Positions 20,621 to 34,000 of a stretch of DNA of 64,000 nt are shown in pieces; the first letter of the stretch is position 1, and every line of letters begins with the position of its first letter. Under the pieces are notes generated by a model. That model worked only from the letters and a program-made list of their open reading frames with translations. It searched no databases and was not told the DNA's origin. Source of the DNA: Prostheceraeus crozeri. Taxonomy: Eukaryota; Platyhelminthes; Polycladida; Euryleptidae. Both the position numbers and the translations under genes were made by a program. The DNA is taken from contig CAJQUW010011593.1 of assembly GCA_907163375.1 (NCBI GenBank), positions 186,001 to 250,000 of the forward strand, given 5' to 3'.

Positions 20621-22595
20621 CTGTGTGTGGCTTTGGCCTGGGGGAGTCAGTCTTGCATTACTATTGCAGTTGTTTAATGAAACGATGTATAGTGGACCTT
20701 CCGTCACCAATAGAGTAGAAAAACAACGATGAAATAATGATTGATGCAAAATCTATTAGGGAGGGCATTGCTGGGTTAATGATGAAAGAAAAATCACATT
20801 TCAGAAACACGCAGCAGTTGTAGATTCTCGTCATCAGGTTGGGCGTTTTTGATTGTTCCATCGAATATTGATAAGGCCACAGTTAACTTCATCTACATGT
20901 ACTCATGAAGCTTTCAGAGCTTTAGCTCAATTGATGAAGAAAAAATATACAATAAATTGACATAAACAAAGCTAATGAACATCAGTCCATACAGACAAGA
21001 GTTTTCCGGAAAGTAATCTTCCAAATTCATTCCTTGTTTGAAAGAATATGTTTTCATCTGATCAAGATCATCTTTAAGTGATTGCAAACCGGTAGGGATA
21101 CTGTGTGCAGTCACTAAATCCTGTCGCCTTAAAGATTTCCGGTGTTTCGTGTTTTTATGGCTTTTATGACGCCAAACTGCACACGGCCTCTCCTATGACC
21201 GCCTATAGACTAAAACAATGAGAAGCGTCATTTCAGTCTTGCGCACTTTTTTAATAAGCTGTAAAAGGGTGACATAATGACAGAACATGACAACAATTGC
21301 CCTCTCCACAAATGAACATCATAAACTTCATCTGCTCTAAACGGTTGACCAGCAAGATGGGGACGTATGAAGATTGTTAAATAAGGGCTTGTTGAAAAGC
21401 AAAGATGACCATAGAGAGTATCATGCAACATCACTTATTGTTTTCGGTGGATACTTAATGTCGTACATTTCGACTGCTGCCATTCAATACTGCAAAGAAG
21501 ATTCTTTTTTGAGATATCACTTAAAGAATGAGTTTGCTGGGTCATTTCATTCCAAGCAACGGTGCATGCTGTCCTCGCTTGAACCTCTTTTGAACGGAGA
21601 CATAGCGAGCAAAAATCAAGCAGGATTTGACATTTAGGGTGCAGGAAACCATGAAAACATGTCAGTTGCTCTTCTATAGATTACTTGCACTCACCATCCA
21701 TAACTTACAGTATTTCTCTGCGGATAGGTCACAGGTTATCAAAGTTTTTTACCCTATATTTTGTCAGTGTGGCTTAGCTGGTGAAAACCAAGCGACGTTT
21801 ATTGCAAATTTGACATTTGTTTGCCAAAAATGTACAACAATAACCCATAACTATAGCCATATACTCATGAAGCTTTCAGAGCTTGAGCTCATTTGATGAA
21901 GTTGGTTAAAATACTGGATCTAGCAGCATGATGAATTTGAATCCATCATCATGCCACTGAAAATCCAGTAAAATAATGCATGAGTATTATGGTGAATTAC
22001 GTGTATTAATGGCTATAAATACTCGTATACTGCAATATATGCATTTTTGTGTAATATGGCTACAAGCTAACTGCATGGAGTGAGTGGTCTGCAATCACGT
22101 TTGCATAAATCGACCTTTTGTGGACTTGCAATTTGCATTTTTTTAATATTGTGGCCTAAATAATTGATATAGCATATAATAGAACCGAAATTCTTATTTT
22201 CAAGAAAAAGAGTGGCATGTGCATTACTTGTCTTCAATCTGGAATTTAACTTGAAATTCGATTTATCTTACACTGCTACTGTGCGAGAATTTACTAACAT
22301 TGCGATGCTGCATAATTTTTTTGTACTGTCAAGCAGTTATTTAACATAACGCTCTTTCTGTGAATGAATGGTGACTTTTCTTGGACATATTTGTCGCTGC
22401 ACAAATTTCTAAAATCACTTTTGAGAACTTGCATGAGCCTACGTGGGCGTGGTCAGTCAAGCTTCGAATTCGTCTCCCAATTGCATGAATAGCAATGAAT
22501 TTTCTCTTGCTTAGCATTTATAGTGAGGAGCGTGACCATAGCAGTTTTAATGCAGTCCTGACGTAAAGCTAAAAACTGGAAATAATCGCTACTAA
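20621..22595. other. Intergenic with a ~39-bp direct repeat
   Basis: The only structure seen is a near-identical segment starting ACTCATGAAGCTTTCAGAGC at 20901-20939 and 21863-21901. No coding frame is convincing. Confidence 0.5.
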
Positions 22596-23485
22596 AATAG
22601 TTCCTGTCATAAACGACTCTGCTTTTAACGACTTCCTGTCGATTGCGACCAAAAATTTTGGTACCGATGCGAAATTACTATATCTCCTATGTAATTCAAC
22701 CTGTGCATAGCGACTTATGTCTTACTATATTAATATCATTCACTATTAATTATACTTACTATTATTAATACGTCACTAATGTCTTATGCGACTTACGACA
22801 TCAGTAATTTGGCAAATTGTTCTCTGATTCCTGTTTATTATTACCCCAGAATGCGAGGGAACGATAAATACGTGTAGATGTCTTGCTAGCTTCATGTATA
22901 ATAAAATAATAAAATAACAGACAAACATCAATGGTCCTATTGCGTAACAGCTGTCAGCTAACTATCGTAATGCCTCACGTTTAACTCTGACAGATACATG
23001 AGTCTAAACACTTTCAACTTACATGGTTTCATCTTCCCCTGTGGCTTAGAGGCGATAAGGTTAGATAAGGCCTACATCTGAATTTATTCTACATAGCTGC
23101 ACCGGTAGTATAATCTTAAAGTTTTACAATGTTAACATACAGTGCCTAATACAGCGTATCATCAAATTTTCTCATTGATTCTCTTCTTTAAACTTATGCT
23201 TTTGTATCACATTATTTCTAAACAGTTTTCCAAATTTTTATTGGATCTTGTGTAATAGGCCCGTTGAATGGACTTTGAATCAATAAAAGCCACTAAGATT
23301 TGTGCAATCATGCTGTGTTGGACTTGTGAGTATATACGCGTAGGCTTATTATTGGATATTACGATAGGCCTGATGTCATATATCATATAAAAAGGTAGCC
23401 AAAAGTATCTGCAAATAACGATCACCTGTCTATAACGACTTTATTTCCTTGGCAGAGAGGTGATCGTCATAGACAGGGACTACTG
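22596..23485. mobile_element. Tigger/pogo-like MITE, ~890 bp
   Basis: The right end reads, on the minus strand, CAGTAGTCCCTGTCTATGAC and then repeated CGTTATAGACAGGTGATCGT sequence. The left end has the related ATAGTTCCTGTCATAAACGA with CTTTTAACGACTTCCTGTCG. These match the known style of Tigger termini (CAGTAGTCCC with repeated TAACGAC). The interior has no transposase. Confidence 0.55.
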
Positions 23486-23521
23486 TACTTTTGTCCCAGC
23501 CATACATATTGATTGTAAATA

Positions 23522-23580
<59 letters not shown>
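23522..23580. repeat. (TA)n microsatellite
   Basis: A 59-bp TA tract that begins soon after the Tigger-like element. Confidence 0.98.
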
Positions 23581-23584
<4 letters not shown>

Positions 23585-24385
23585 CCTTATGCTGCTGGTA
23601 GGCGAATTTACATGATTTTGGAACTTGACTGACAGCGATGATGGCCCATGGATATCAGTCACGTCATGTTTCATCTCACCTTTCACAGATATGAAGATTA
23701 TTATTAATGAAAAACCTGATTTGTAGCTCCCGGTTATATCATCCTGAGTGATGGCCGCAATCCTATGGAGTTCCATAGAATTAAATAACATGCCATTTAT
23801 ATACGTCAAATAAGTCCGATATCATAGGCCTATAATAGATGCCGTACATCTAGAACTCCTTTATCTTTACTTTAGAAAATGGGGTAATAACATGTAATTA
23901 GCGTATTTTACTTAGTAGGATTATGTTAGAATTGAGACCCGTTGGATATTTGGTATAGAAATGAGAAGTTCAGCATGTTTACGACGAGGCCTTTCGAACC
24001 GTTCTGCTTCATGTCAGACAGAATAGTAGGATTAATTGTCTCAGTTTTGCTTTGGAGATTGAACGCTTTGAAATAGCTTCGTTGATCTGAACATCGTGGC
24101 ATTCTCTGTCCGAGAACAAAAATAAATGATTCTTTTATTAAAGCCTAGGTAGCCTCCAACTTAAATAATTATCTCCTAAGTACTAACGCACAATAATTCA
24201 AGTTTGCATAGTCTATCCAATAGTGCAGGCATTTAAAGTGAATCAATATTTATTCAATTATTAATTAAGGATTAATAAACAATTAATAAAAAATTAACTT
24301 ATTAATATTCATTATATGATTTAATTCTAATGTTGTGGGCCTATAGTTACAGGAGATTTATATGCCAAGACATTGATTGTCAATT
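23581..24385. other. Intergenic, no gene seen
   Basis: AT-rich, with no supported feature. Confidence 0.5.
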
Positions 24386-24585
24386 ATAGGACAATTATAA
24401 TCGACAGCATGATTTTCGCCCGAGCTAAAACCGAGTTTTATTTTTTCGGCATTTGCCTCGGTTAGCCGATAATCGACAACCGACGTTATACAGACCAGTA
24501 GCCGAAATAGCCGAGGTAATGCCGAGGCACTGACCTCGGACCAAACTCGGTCCGAGCTCGTGTTGAGCACTGGGTATTGTCCTAT
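24386..24585. mobile_element. Small MITE-like inverted repeat, ~200 bp
   Basis: The outer ends ATAGGACAAT (24386) and its mirror (24576-24585) enclose further inverted matches around CGAGCT..ACCGAGTTT. The interior is rich in CTCGG/CCGAG motifs, which stand out against AT-rich surroundings. No frame is supported. Confidence 0.55.
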
Positions 24586-24954
24586 GCAGTTCAGCTGTCC
24601 AGTGGTAGGTACTATATAGGCCTACATGTACTTTCCCGAAGGCACTAAGCCCATCAACACTGTCTTGAACACCTTTGCGCCCAACTCATCAGGTTCACTA
24701 GAATTTCTTCGGATGCTTCCGCCTTTATTGATAGAGCTAAAGGCATTTCAATGTCTTAAAGGACAGGGGTTACAAGGTTAATCACTAGTGAATTCTGCAT
24801 TAAATCCTTCTCGAGAAATAGGTTTCTTGCTTTGTAAGTTTGGTTGTCATTCACCTAGGTAAATACCTTCCATCATGAATGCTTGGCTCAACGTTTTTGT
24901 CCTAATGTTCGTGTATCCAAATTTAATTTTCAATTGCGTTTTAGCTATGCTTCC

Positions 24955-26915
24955 TCAGGTTTGGAGAGACTTTCCTAATCGCTCATTCGAAATGACCAGC
25001 CTCGCCCCGCCATTCGGTACCGACTGGAGGCTAGGGGCCGAAACCTTGCTTTATGGGATCATCATACGGGCCTTGATCAATCAAGATTGATCCGTCTGTC
25101 TCACTGTGGATTGGTGCCGCACTGTTGAAAGGATATGTGTCCCTGAGACTCGGTTCATACGCTTCGGAACCCCGCTCTGTTAATCCAGGTCTGCCACAAG
25201 GATCGCCACAAGGATTGCCACTATCGCCGGCTATCTTTAATGTGTATACTATAGGGATTACGGCTAATCAGCTTGAAGCTCCAGGTAGAACGCTCTCGTC
25301 TGCAAACTAATTTTTGGTATACATGCATGGTAAGGATAAGAAGAAGATGGTCGCACGCTTGCACAAGGAGATGGATCGCATAGGTGTTTGGTGTCTCGAA
25401 TGTAGCGCAAAATTCACCCTGGGAAGGCATGCGTTCTTCTGTGTACATTGAACAACCATGCTGTGAAAGCAGATCTTCCCAATGTCCACATCAACAGCTG
25501 GGTGATTACTAGGACGCAGTCTTTAAAGTACCTCGGTGTCACTTTCGTAGAACGCTATCTGCAAAGGATCATGTTACCAACACCATTGGAAAGGCAAGGA
25601 ATGTCCTGAATGCGATGAAAGCCATGGTCTCGGCTTCGATGCCTCAGAAGCTACTTCTTCTGCTCTTCAAGTCTCTGGTTCTGCAACTCAGCGCAGTAGA
25701 CTCGAACACATTCAGAATGAGGCCATGCGCGTTATCCCTAGGTGCACGAAAGACACCTCCGCTCAAGCCATGAGGTATTTGATGGACTTTCCCACGATGG
25801 CCGCCAGGCGTAAGGCTGCACAGGTGGAAGCATATCTGCGAGTAACCAGTGATGTGGACCATCCGCTGCATCAAAAGGTCGGGAAAATGCCGAAATCACG
25901 GTTGAGCAGAGATGCATTGTGGCCTTCTCAGGCAGAACCCACCTTGTCCCGACTTTGTGATGTCGAAAACATAAGGCGTGGTCCTGATTGGATTCCAGCT
26001 GGTGCATTCTTGGAGCCCGTCTGTAATGTAATCGCTATATTGGGAAGAGAGTGCCGGGAATGGCCGATGCACGCGACTGATGTTGAGATCAGACTACTGG
26101 TGCAGGTGAACTCAAGATCAGGTGATGTAGTGATATACACTGATGGTTCAGTCAAACGAGGTGTGAGGTCTGGTTGGGCTTTTGCGGCGTTCGCATATGG
26201 CAAGTGGGTACATGAAAATTGCGACGCGTTCAGTATTATGACCTCCAGTAAGTGCAATGAAGTGAGGGCCTTTGTACTGGTTAGAGTTGACTGCTTACAG
26301 GCATGCTGTTGCCGTCACTGACCCCATGTCCACATTGGAAAAGATCAGAGGTAGCCTTATTGACAATTGCTAGAGAAGTTCCCTCGAAAAGAGCCGACGC
26401 AAAAGGATGACAAGGATATTTTGGCCTGGCCATTGTGGTGTCATTGGCAATGAAAAGGCAGATGAGCTTGCGGGTACAGCTACGATTCATGGCAGCCTGA
26501 CACTTGATCCAGCTACAGTCATGTCTCTCGTGTATGATGACGTGCGCGAGAATGATTCAAGTGAGGACTCATATACTTTGCGAAGACTGGTGGCAAACGG
26601 CATTCAACGCGGTGCCGGAAGTAAGAACGAACTATTTGGACCAGCACGACGGCGACGGAATCAGCTGTTGATGGAGACCATCAGCAGAGCGACCCTGAAG
26701 TGGACGATCCAGCAGCGGACGGAGCAGATATGGATTCATCCTGACTGCGATGATGTCGGCTCTTCGCCAAGGTAGCCAAGGTAGCTTTATGCTTTCTGTT
26801 TCTTGGTTTTTTCACCTATAATTTTTGTTTAGCTTCTCGTCATGCTTCATGTCTAGATCTCATCATTACTTTATAGATACCTAACGGTATAAATAAAAAA
26901 TAATTATTAATTTTG
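24955..26915 (+). mobile_element. I-type LINE with RNase H, degraded
   Basis: RT remnants appear near 25190-25260 (LPLSPAIFNVYT after a duplicated LPQGSPQG). An RNase H domain follows: VVIYTDGSVKRG near 26125 holds the first catalytic aspartate, ECR and NEVRAF parts lie near 26050-26270, and WPGHCGVIGNEKADELAG near 26424-26478 holds the last motif. RNase H after RT is the mark of I-clade and related LINEs. Open pieces at 25725-26321 and 26407-26775 are in different frames. An A/T-rich tail with AATAAAAAATAATTATTAAT ends the element near 26915. The 5' part with the endonuclease is not recognisable. Confidence 0.8.
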
Positions 26916-29900
26916 ATTTATTTCCAGTCCCCTAAAAGTTAGCCTTTTGTAATTATTACGCACCCTGTACTTGCGTATGGATCTTTATGCGCGCTAATTT
27001 TGTACACGATTTTCCCTTGGAGTTGCTGGAATTTTGTTTTCCTCTGCTTCCTGGATTCTTCGAATTTTTTAGCTGTGATTTAATTTAATTATTCGATCAA
27101 TGTGTACTTATAAGCTTATGTTGCGAATGGCATCATAATTATAGCCGATTTTTCACTTAATACCTTTAGCATCTCGTAGATGTATTTCGACTCTAGCAAA
27201 TCTACTTTAAGTAACATTCTTGGACATAAGCATTAACACTGTCTATAAGGAGACAGACGATTTTTTCTGCGACTGTCTCAAAACTAAACCTCCTTAAAGC
27301 TGCCTAGGCTCCTGCAACTGCTAGAATCATAATAAGAAGTCGGTATCCTATCCGGAACAGAAATAAAATGATGTGCATTTATCATGAGGGATTACGTCAT
27401 TCAATTAATAGAGTTGAAGGTGGAGATTCCTGAGATGCGCAATTAGCTTATTAAGTTAATTTGTGCGTTTTTGCGACTATTCAGCACATGCTACTCAAAT
27501 TGCAGCAAATGTGCTACAGAAATAACTGCAAGCGCAGATGTCGGGTCATTGGGTATCTTTTCTATCTTAGCATAGAGAGGACGTAAGACATCTCCAACAA
27601 GTATCTATAACGGCTACAAGCTGCATTTATATCATAGTCATTCAATTGACAGTAGTAGTGGAAGTTTTTGAAAATCTGTAAGAGGACTCGTTAGAAAAGG
27701 AAAGCCTTGTAATATTTTGATCAAAACTTCTAGTGGACACGTGCACGAATCTGATTGACCGCCCAAAATGCCTCTCATCTGCTTTTCATTGTCGCATCTG
27801 TGAATTGTATCTGAACTGATGTCAAGCATCTGTTATTGTGAGTAGTAAGTCCTGAAAATGTAAATGAATAGAACACAATTATATCTGAAAACTGATAAAC
27901 AATGAAAGTAAGTGTTTTATAGCATGTGTGCGGTATCTTCCAGTTCAAGAAAAGAATAAAATAATTCCCAACAGAATTATCGATTTTTGAATAACACAAC
28001 ACCATGACTAGCAATTGAAGATGAAATAAGAAAAACGCCTGCTGATTTTTTTGGAGGCTGCTCAGGATCGCTTTCAATGGGTTATGAAGTTAGATACGCA
28101 AAAATGGGAACGAAAATCATAAATCTGTGACCACACGATCAGCTTTTATAATCTTCTTTAATGTAGTCCACAGACTTCGTTAACGGCCCATTTCCATTCA
28201 TATTCAGGCAATTCGAAGGCGAATCTCATCGTGCACGAAAATGTTTGATTATACGGCATCTATTTGAGAAGTCATCTCAAGATGAAGACAGAGAGGTCCC
28301 GAACTAGATACACAGTCAGAGTTCAGACTAGTGCCATCGGAGTTATCTTATGTCCTCTCTAGTCTCTAAGCTTAGATAGCTTTGATATACGACCTCTATG
28401 CCTACGCGTTTAAATAGGGTCTTCTGTAGTCGTTCCAATATTCACGTATATGTGAAGTGATGATATTTTACTTTTCCTGACACATTCAAATGAGAGTTTT
28501 AAAAAATGAGAGAAAACTTGAAAATTTTTGAGATACCCAAAGCTTACAGTACCTTAAGCCCGATATGTACGCCACTGCTTTTCGAACTACTAAATTCCTT
28601 TATGAGTAGCAATTACTCCAGAGTTAGCATTTGCAAAAAACCATATATTCGATGTTTGTAGTATAATTGTATTGATTCACGCTTCCATGGAATCCAATTT
28701 ATTTATGAAGGATTGTATGTCACGAGCTTCATCAGAAGAACCGGTGTTGATGTACATATATACTTTTGCTCAGGGAACCTGATCGAAATTCGTAGGCAAA
28801 GTAGTGACAATCCAATACATGTCATCAATACATGGGCTACGTGTTGAAACTTTATGTATTGATGTATTTATGTATTTATATGTCAGTTCACTGCCACTGT
28901 CTGTCTCTAAAACATGAATTATAAGTTTGTCATTTTATGGCTTTTTGAAGAGTCGTGATGAAAATCATTGCCATAGAAGTGTCCAGCTAAAACCCCCGAC
29001 TTTACAGTAAAGTTGTACGTCGATATTATCTGCCACGAACCTTCAAAAACCTATGAAATAACAGTCACATATCTATTTACACGAACGTTTACTTTTACAG
29101 AGACATTTTGATAAAATACTGTGAAAGAATATTTATCGGTTCAAATAGAAGACATGTTTGAGGAATTTTGCAATAATAGCACCTTCCAGTGGGCCAAATC
29201 TAGGCACATTTAGAGATGGTTTTGAAAGAAATTTGTACACCATGTTGCAGTTTGACCCGCGTTATCTGTTCAACTTGCTTCACAGAAACACTGTCCTCTT
29301 TGAAATGAAAGCAATTTTCGCAGATAGAGGAGCTCTTACAGCAATCTCATCGAACCTTTCCGGATAAAGGATAATCTTTTTCCTAATAATTCATTATATT
29401 CATAATTAATATATTTCCGAAACAAAAACGTTTCAAGAAATTCGATTCAAAAAAGAATGAAGGTGACTCTAGATTCATTCATGCATAATTCTGATGAGAC
29501 AGTGTGACATATTCCGCTGATCCGTTCATTTTACACACAGTTTGCAAACACATAACATCGGATAATGTTCTGGTTTCTATAAATCATTTTAATAATTTAT
29601 TTCCATTTCCTTGCTTGAATGAGAGTGTTTGTGAGACTTATAATCTGATGTTTATTGGTCATTTTTTAAAATGAAATTTATTGCTCCGAATCAACAAATT
29701 GAAATTGCTTTAATTTCTATTTCATAAATATGGCCGAAAACTCACGAATAAACTGATTATTTTTTACCTAATAGATTTTTTATGCTGTTCATCATCTTAA
29801 TATGCAATCATTAAGTATTGTGAATAGTTGAAATCGCATCGCACACATTTTACCTTACCTCTGTACGTAGTATAAGAAGTATCTTGTCGTAAGTAGTATT

Positions 29901-31063
29901 TCTCACAGGACGTTGTTGCAATACAAAGCTCAGTATTCTGAATGCAGATATTTATTGATAATAATAAAGAAGATGCATAAAATGATGCTTGGCACTTTTC
30001 TTTCATGACAAAACTGATGCAATTTACAAAATGCATAAAACTTTATAGATGATGATTGACACTGTTTTCATGAGATAAAAATGTATCTAAAAATAAAATG
30101 ACAATCAGTCCCGCAAAGGACCATGAAGGCGCCCTCGTCTGATATTTTGTGAGCCGTCGAGTTTTTTGAAAATGGCTCTTCTAGATAAAAAAATACATAG
30201 AATTATCTGAGGGAAGAAAACTACATCCGCACTAATATCTCAAAATATTCTACTCATTTTCCTCTGTATGGGTTTCCTTTGTGCCTCTGTTTGCTAGGGA
30301 AATAATATCATTATTGGGTGCGAATAATGACCAAAAGTTTCAATGGGTGGTGCTATTAACGGTAATGGAATCCAAAATGCCACTCATCGAGTTATAGTAT
30401 TTTTCAAGAAAGGAAAGAAAAATTATAAGATACTGATTGTGCTCAATCTATAGCTGGCATAATGTGAAGAGAAACTTAGCTCTTAAATATCGGTATTAGG
30501 ATATTAGATAAAACATGACTTAAACCTTCTAATAAACAGTATTGTATGCGCAACTTCGTATTGCCCCTTTCATAAATTTTTACTTGCTTAGGTATTGGAA
30601 AAGCATCTGCTTATGAAAGTTAGAAGAAAAGAAATTTAAGGAATAACGGAAATAAACTATGTAGAATCGAATGTTCATTTATAAGGTTTAAGCCGAACTG
30701 CTAAAAGAAATAGTTGCAAAATTGATACTATTTTAATTTTTCACTGTAAAAAAACTGCATCGACAAATCGTTGTATTTATATTTCTTCTATCAATTTGGC
30801 TTCAACTCTATTATTCAATGTTAGCATTATGCTGCTTGGAATGGAGTGTGACTGGATATCCAAAGATTGGTTTCTATGTTTTGCTTTGTCATTGGATATT
30901 ATTATGAATCAGATAATACATATTATCTCGAGGTTACTAGATTACACAGAAAATAAACAAAACGTTGGGGTGTCTGTTTTGATCTAAAGTAATATCCGCA
31001 AAGCTTTTCATGGAAGGTTAAATGTTGCATAAATGCATCAGTAGGCTCTGAAGTCAAAATATG
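26916..31063. other. Intergenic, no gene seen
   Basis: AT-rich, with only short chance frames (for example 29158-29367). It holds whatever 3' untranslated sequence the peroxidasin-like gene has. I found no convincing repeat ends. Confidence 0.6.
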
Positions 31064-34000
31064 TTAATATACACAAGATTCATCCATTCCAGTGTTGCCC
31101 GTGTAATCTTTCCATTTTGACAAATCCATTCCTGGGATACTCGTGCACTCAGCGAATTGCTCGACACTTTGATATCTTGTAGGAGTTTCAAAGGCGTCTC
31201 TAACCACACGCTTGATATTATCACTGCTATCACAAATGACACGTGAAAATGATACTTTACGTAGCTCGGCCAGTTGATTGGGTGAAAACTGATTCTCTCT
31301 CTCATACCAAAATCGATCACCGCTTCGAAGACGTTTGAACTGATCAATAAGGAGGCAAGAGAACGTCGGGCCAACTAATGCATCCGGGAGAGGCTCCTCC
31401 AAGACGCCTCCAATGAAAAGATCGATGTTTTCTGGATTGCCGTAGACCTGACGGAGGCGTTCTCGAACATCTCCGTCTGTCATGTCGAAACGAAGATCAT
31501 GGAATGTTTTGGGGACGCTGAGACCGCAAAAACGACGCCATTCTACATATCCAGGTAGGCCATGATCGCGGCCTCTCTGGGTGTTCATAGCACCGAGATC
31601 TTGTGCAACTGACGATGTGAGCTCAAACATTTTATCAGTCAATTCCGTAGTCATCGCTGACCTCGGTGACGGCTGAAAGAAATAAACAACACTTTATTTG
31701 TCTCTGGTCATTTATATGAACGATATCAGTAGAATTGTAGATATTTAACGATAGAGTATAATCGTTTATTCTACTAGTAGATTATCGTTTATTCTACTGG
31801 GTACATAGATCCATAGTAAAATATTGAAAACTATGATAAATTAGTAAATTGAACAAATTTTAATAATTTGTCAACAATAAGTATCATACTATGATGAGTC
31901 ATGTCACATTGTCTCTTGCTTCTCAAACTTGACATTGAATACACAGTTTGAGAAAGTTCCACTAAACATGTCTTTCATGTTGTCAACATTTGCAGTGTTA
32001 AACGCTTGAGTTTTATGAATTTCTATTCCCTTTGAGATATCGGTCATATAAATTAGGATATCACACTGATTTTCGAAGACAAACGCTGCTTGAAAATCTG
32101 CTCGTATCATAAGCTATCTATTCTCCGAGCCGGAGGCTTAGAAATAACTTAGAAAAAGACGTTTTCATTGAAAAAATTGAAAACTTACCTACATTAAATA
32201 GAGCATTAGGATATAACGGAAAATCAGTTTTTCTGAAATCTTTTACTAAAATCACAGTGTAATAAACGTATTACACAATGCATGCATGAGGCTTGAATAT
32301 CATAAATTCTTATTATTGATTGTTTAAAATTACGTAGTTCTAATTGTAGCATGACGTAATTGACCAGTGAACAGGTCCTTAAACAGAATCGCTTTTGTTG
32401 CAGTGAAAGCAATTAGCTTTAGATATTTACGCTACTGGTCAGGCTAAATTTCTATTCAAAAACTCTTGATAATCATGGACACTATCAGTCACAATATGTC
32501 CTTGATGATATCGTCAAATTAAATTTTCTTACGCAACTCGTGCATGATGAGATTGCTTCATCATAGCATTCGAGCTCATTTGATCTAAATGGCCCTCACA
32601 CCTGCTGGTTCACGCAGTTAAGATAGCTAAGTGGAATGATATAAATCAAGCACTAGTTGCATAAATAACTATTCTGTCCATAGCTATTTAAGGCAAATGT
32701 TTTCATGCGAATTGTGCTGATACATGGTTGTTTTTGCTAATATTCAAGCGTCAATCAATTTCACAATCCATGTAAATACATCGAATACATGTAATGCACT
32801 GTAAACCAGCGTTCCGCAAACTTGAGACATAACGTCTCAATTAGGCCTTTTAGTGAATCTTAGACGTTCCATCCAGCAATAAAATGATAATCTACTTAAC
32901 ATAGACAATATTGGATACAGTAGCATAACTAAGATAAATTGTGAACAGATTGCACGTATTTCTACTTCAAACTACTTACAAGAGCTGGCGTATTGCTGAG
33001 AAAAACACAATGAGAGTGCTTTTGTCTTAAATGTCTCATTTTAAATGTCATACGCAAATGCAATGGATGCAATCTTTGACTTACTACTATGTTGTCATTT
33101 TACGGAATGAAGATTTCAGAACAACAAGTAGAATACATGTAGACTTTTATCATTTATATAATTTGCATTATATAATTATAAAACTAGAAAGTCTGTCTTG
33201 ATGATGGCGATCACGTAGAGTAGATCATCTAAATGCATCGAAGTTATATACAAAGTAGCATTTAATATAATGAAAATATAAACACATGCAAATTTGAATG
33301 AAATACATTATATAGATAAAAGCTAAATGCTGGCTTAGAATTCTTTAGTATCTGGTCAAATCCCTATGATACATCGCTTCTGCACACATGTGCTCTGCAG
33401 TTATTCACATGCAGATGTCTGCATATTGAAGACATTGAACCTGTGCAATTACGAAGACTCCATGGATTGGATGCGGTTTTCATTTTTTTCTGTAAATCCG
33501 CAACCGTGCGAATGCAGATTGACTAGTTACGTAACATTTGAAACAGCTCATGAAATATCGAAAACCCATTAAATATTCCATTTTTGGCTCAAACAGGATT
33601 GAATTGATTTATTTCACTCACCGCCTTCATTGATGCCTTCATGAAGCCCCGGAGAACAGGATCGATTCCTCCTTCGTCCTTAAGTCTGAACGGGGCAAAT
33701 AAACCTTTGTGCAACGGCAGGTTTCCAGCCGCAATCGTCATGTAGGAAGAATTCAACCGGAATACATTTGAATCGAGGAGGGCATGTCCAAATCTGAAGG
33801 CTGCGGTCGCAAAGGCGTTGCTGACGGAGGCGTCTACAGTGTCATCATAGCCTTTATACTTGGTTCCTAAGGTTTTCATTCCTTGTCGGCCAAATATCTT
33901 CGGCAACCATTCTTCGTACGTGATTATCTGCATCATTGCTCCTAGTATCTTTCTCCCTTCATAGTACAAGCGTTTCCCGGACCAGTGGGGATTTACGTTG

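Noticed and set aside
27638-30036. Short frames between the I-type LINE and the peroxidasin gene
   Set aside because: Their lengths match chance expectation in AT-rich DNA and they show no motifs.
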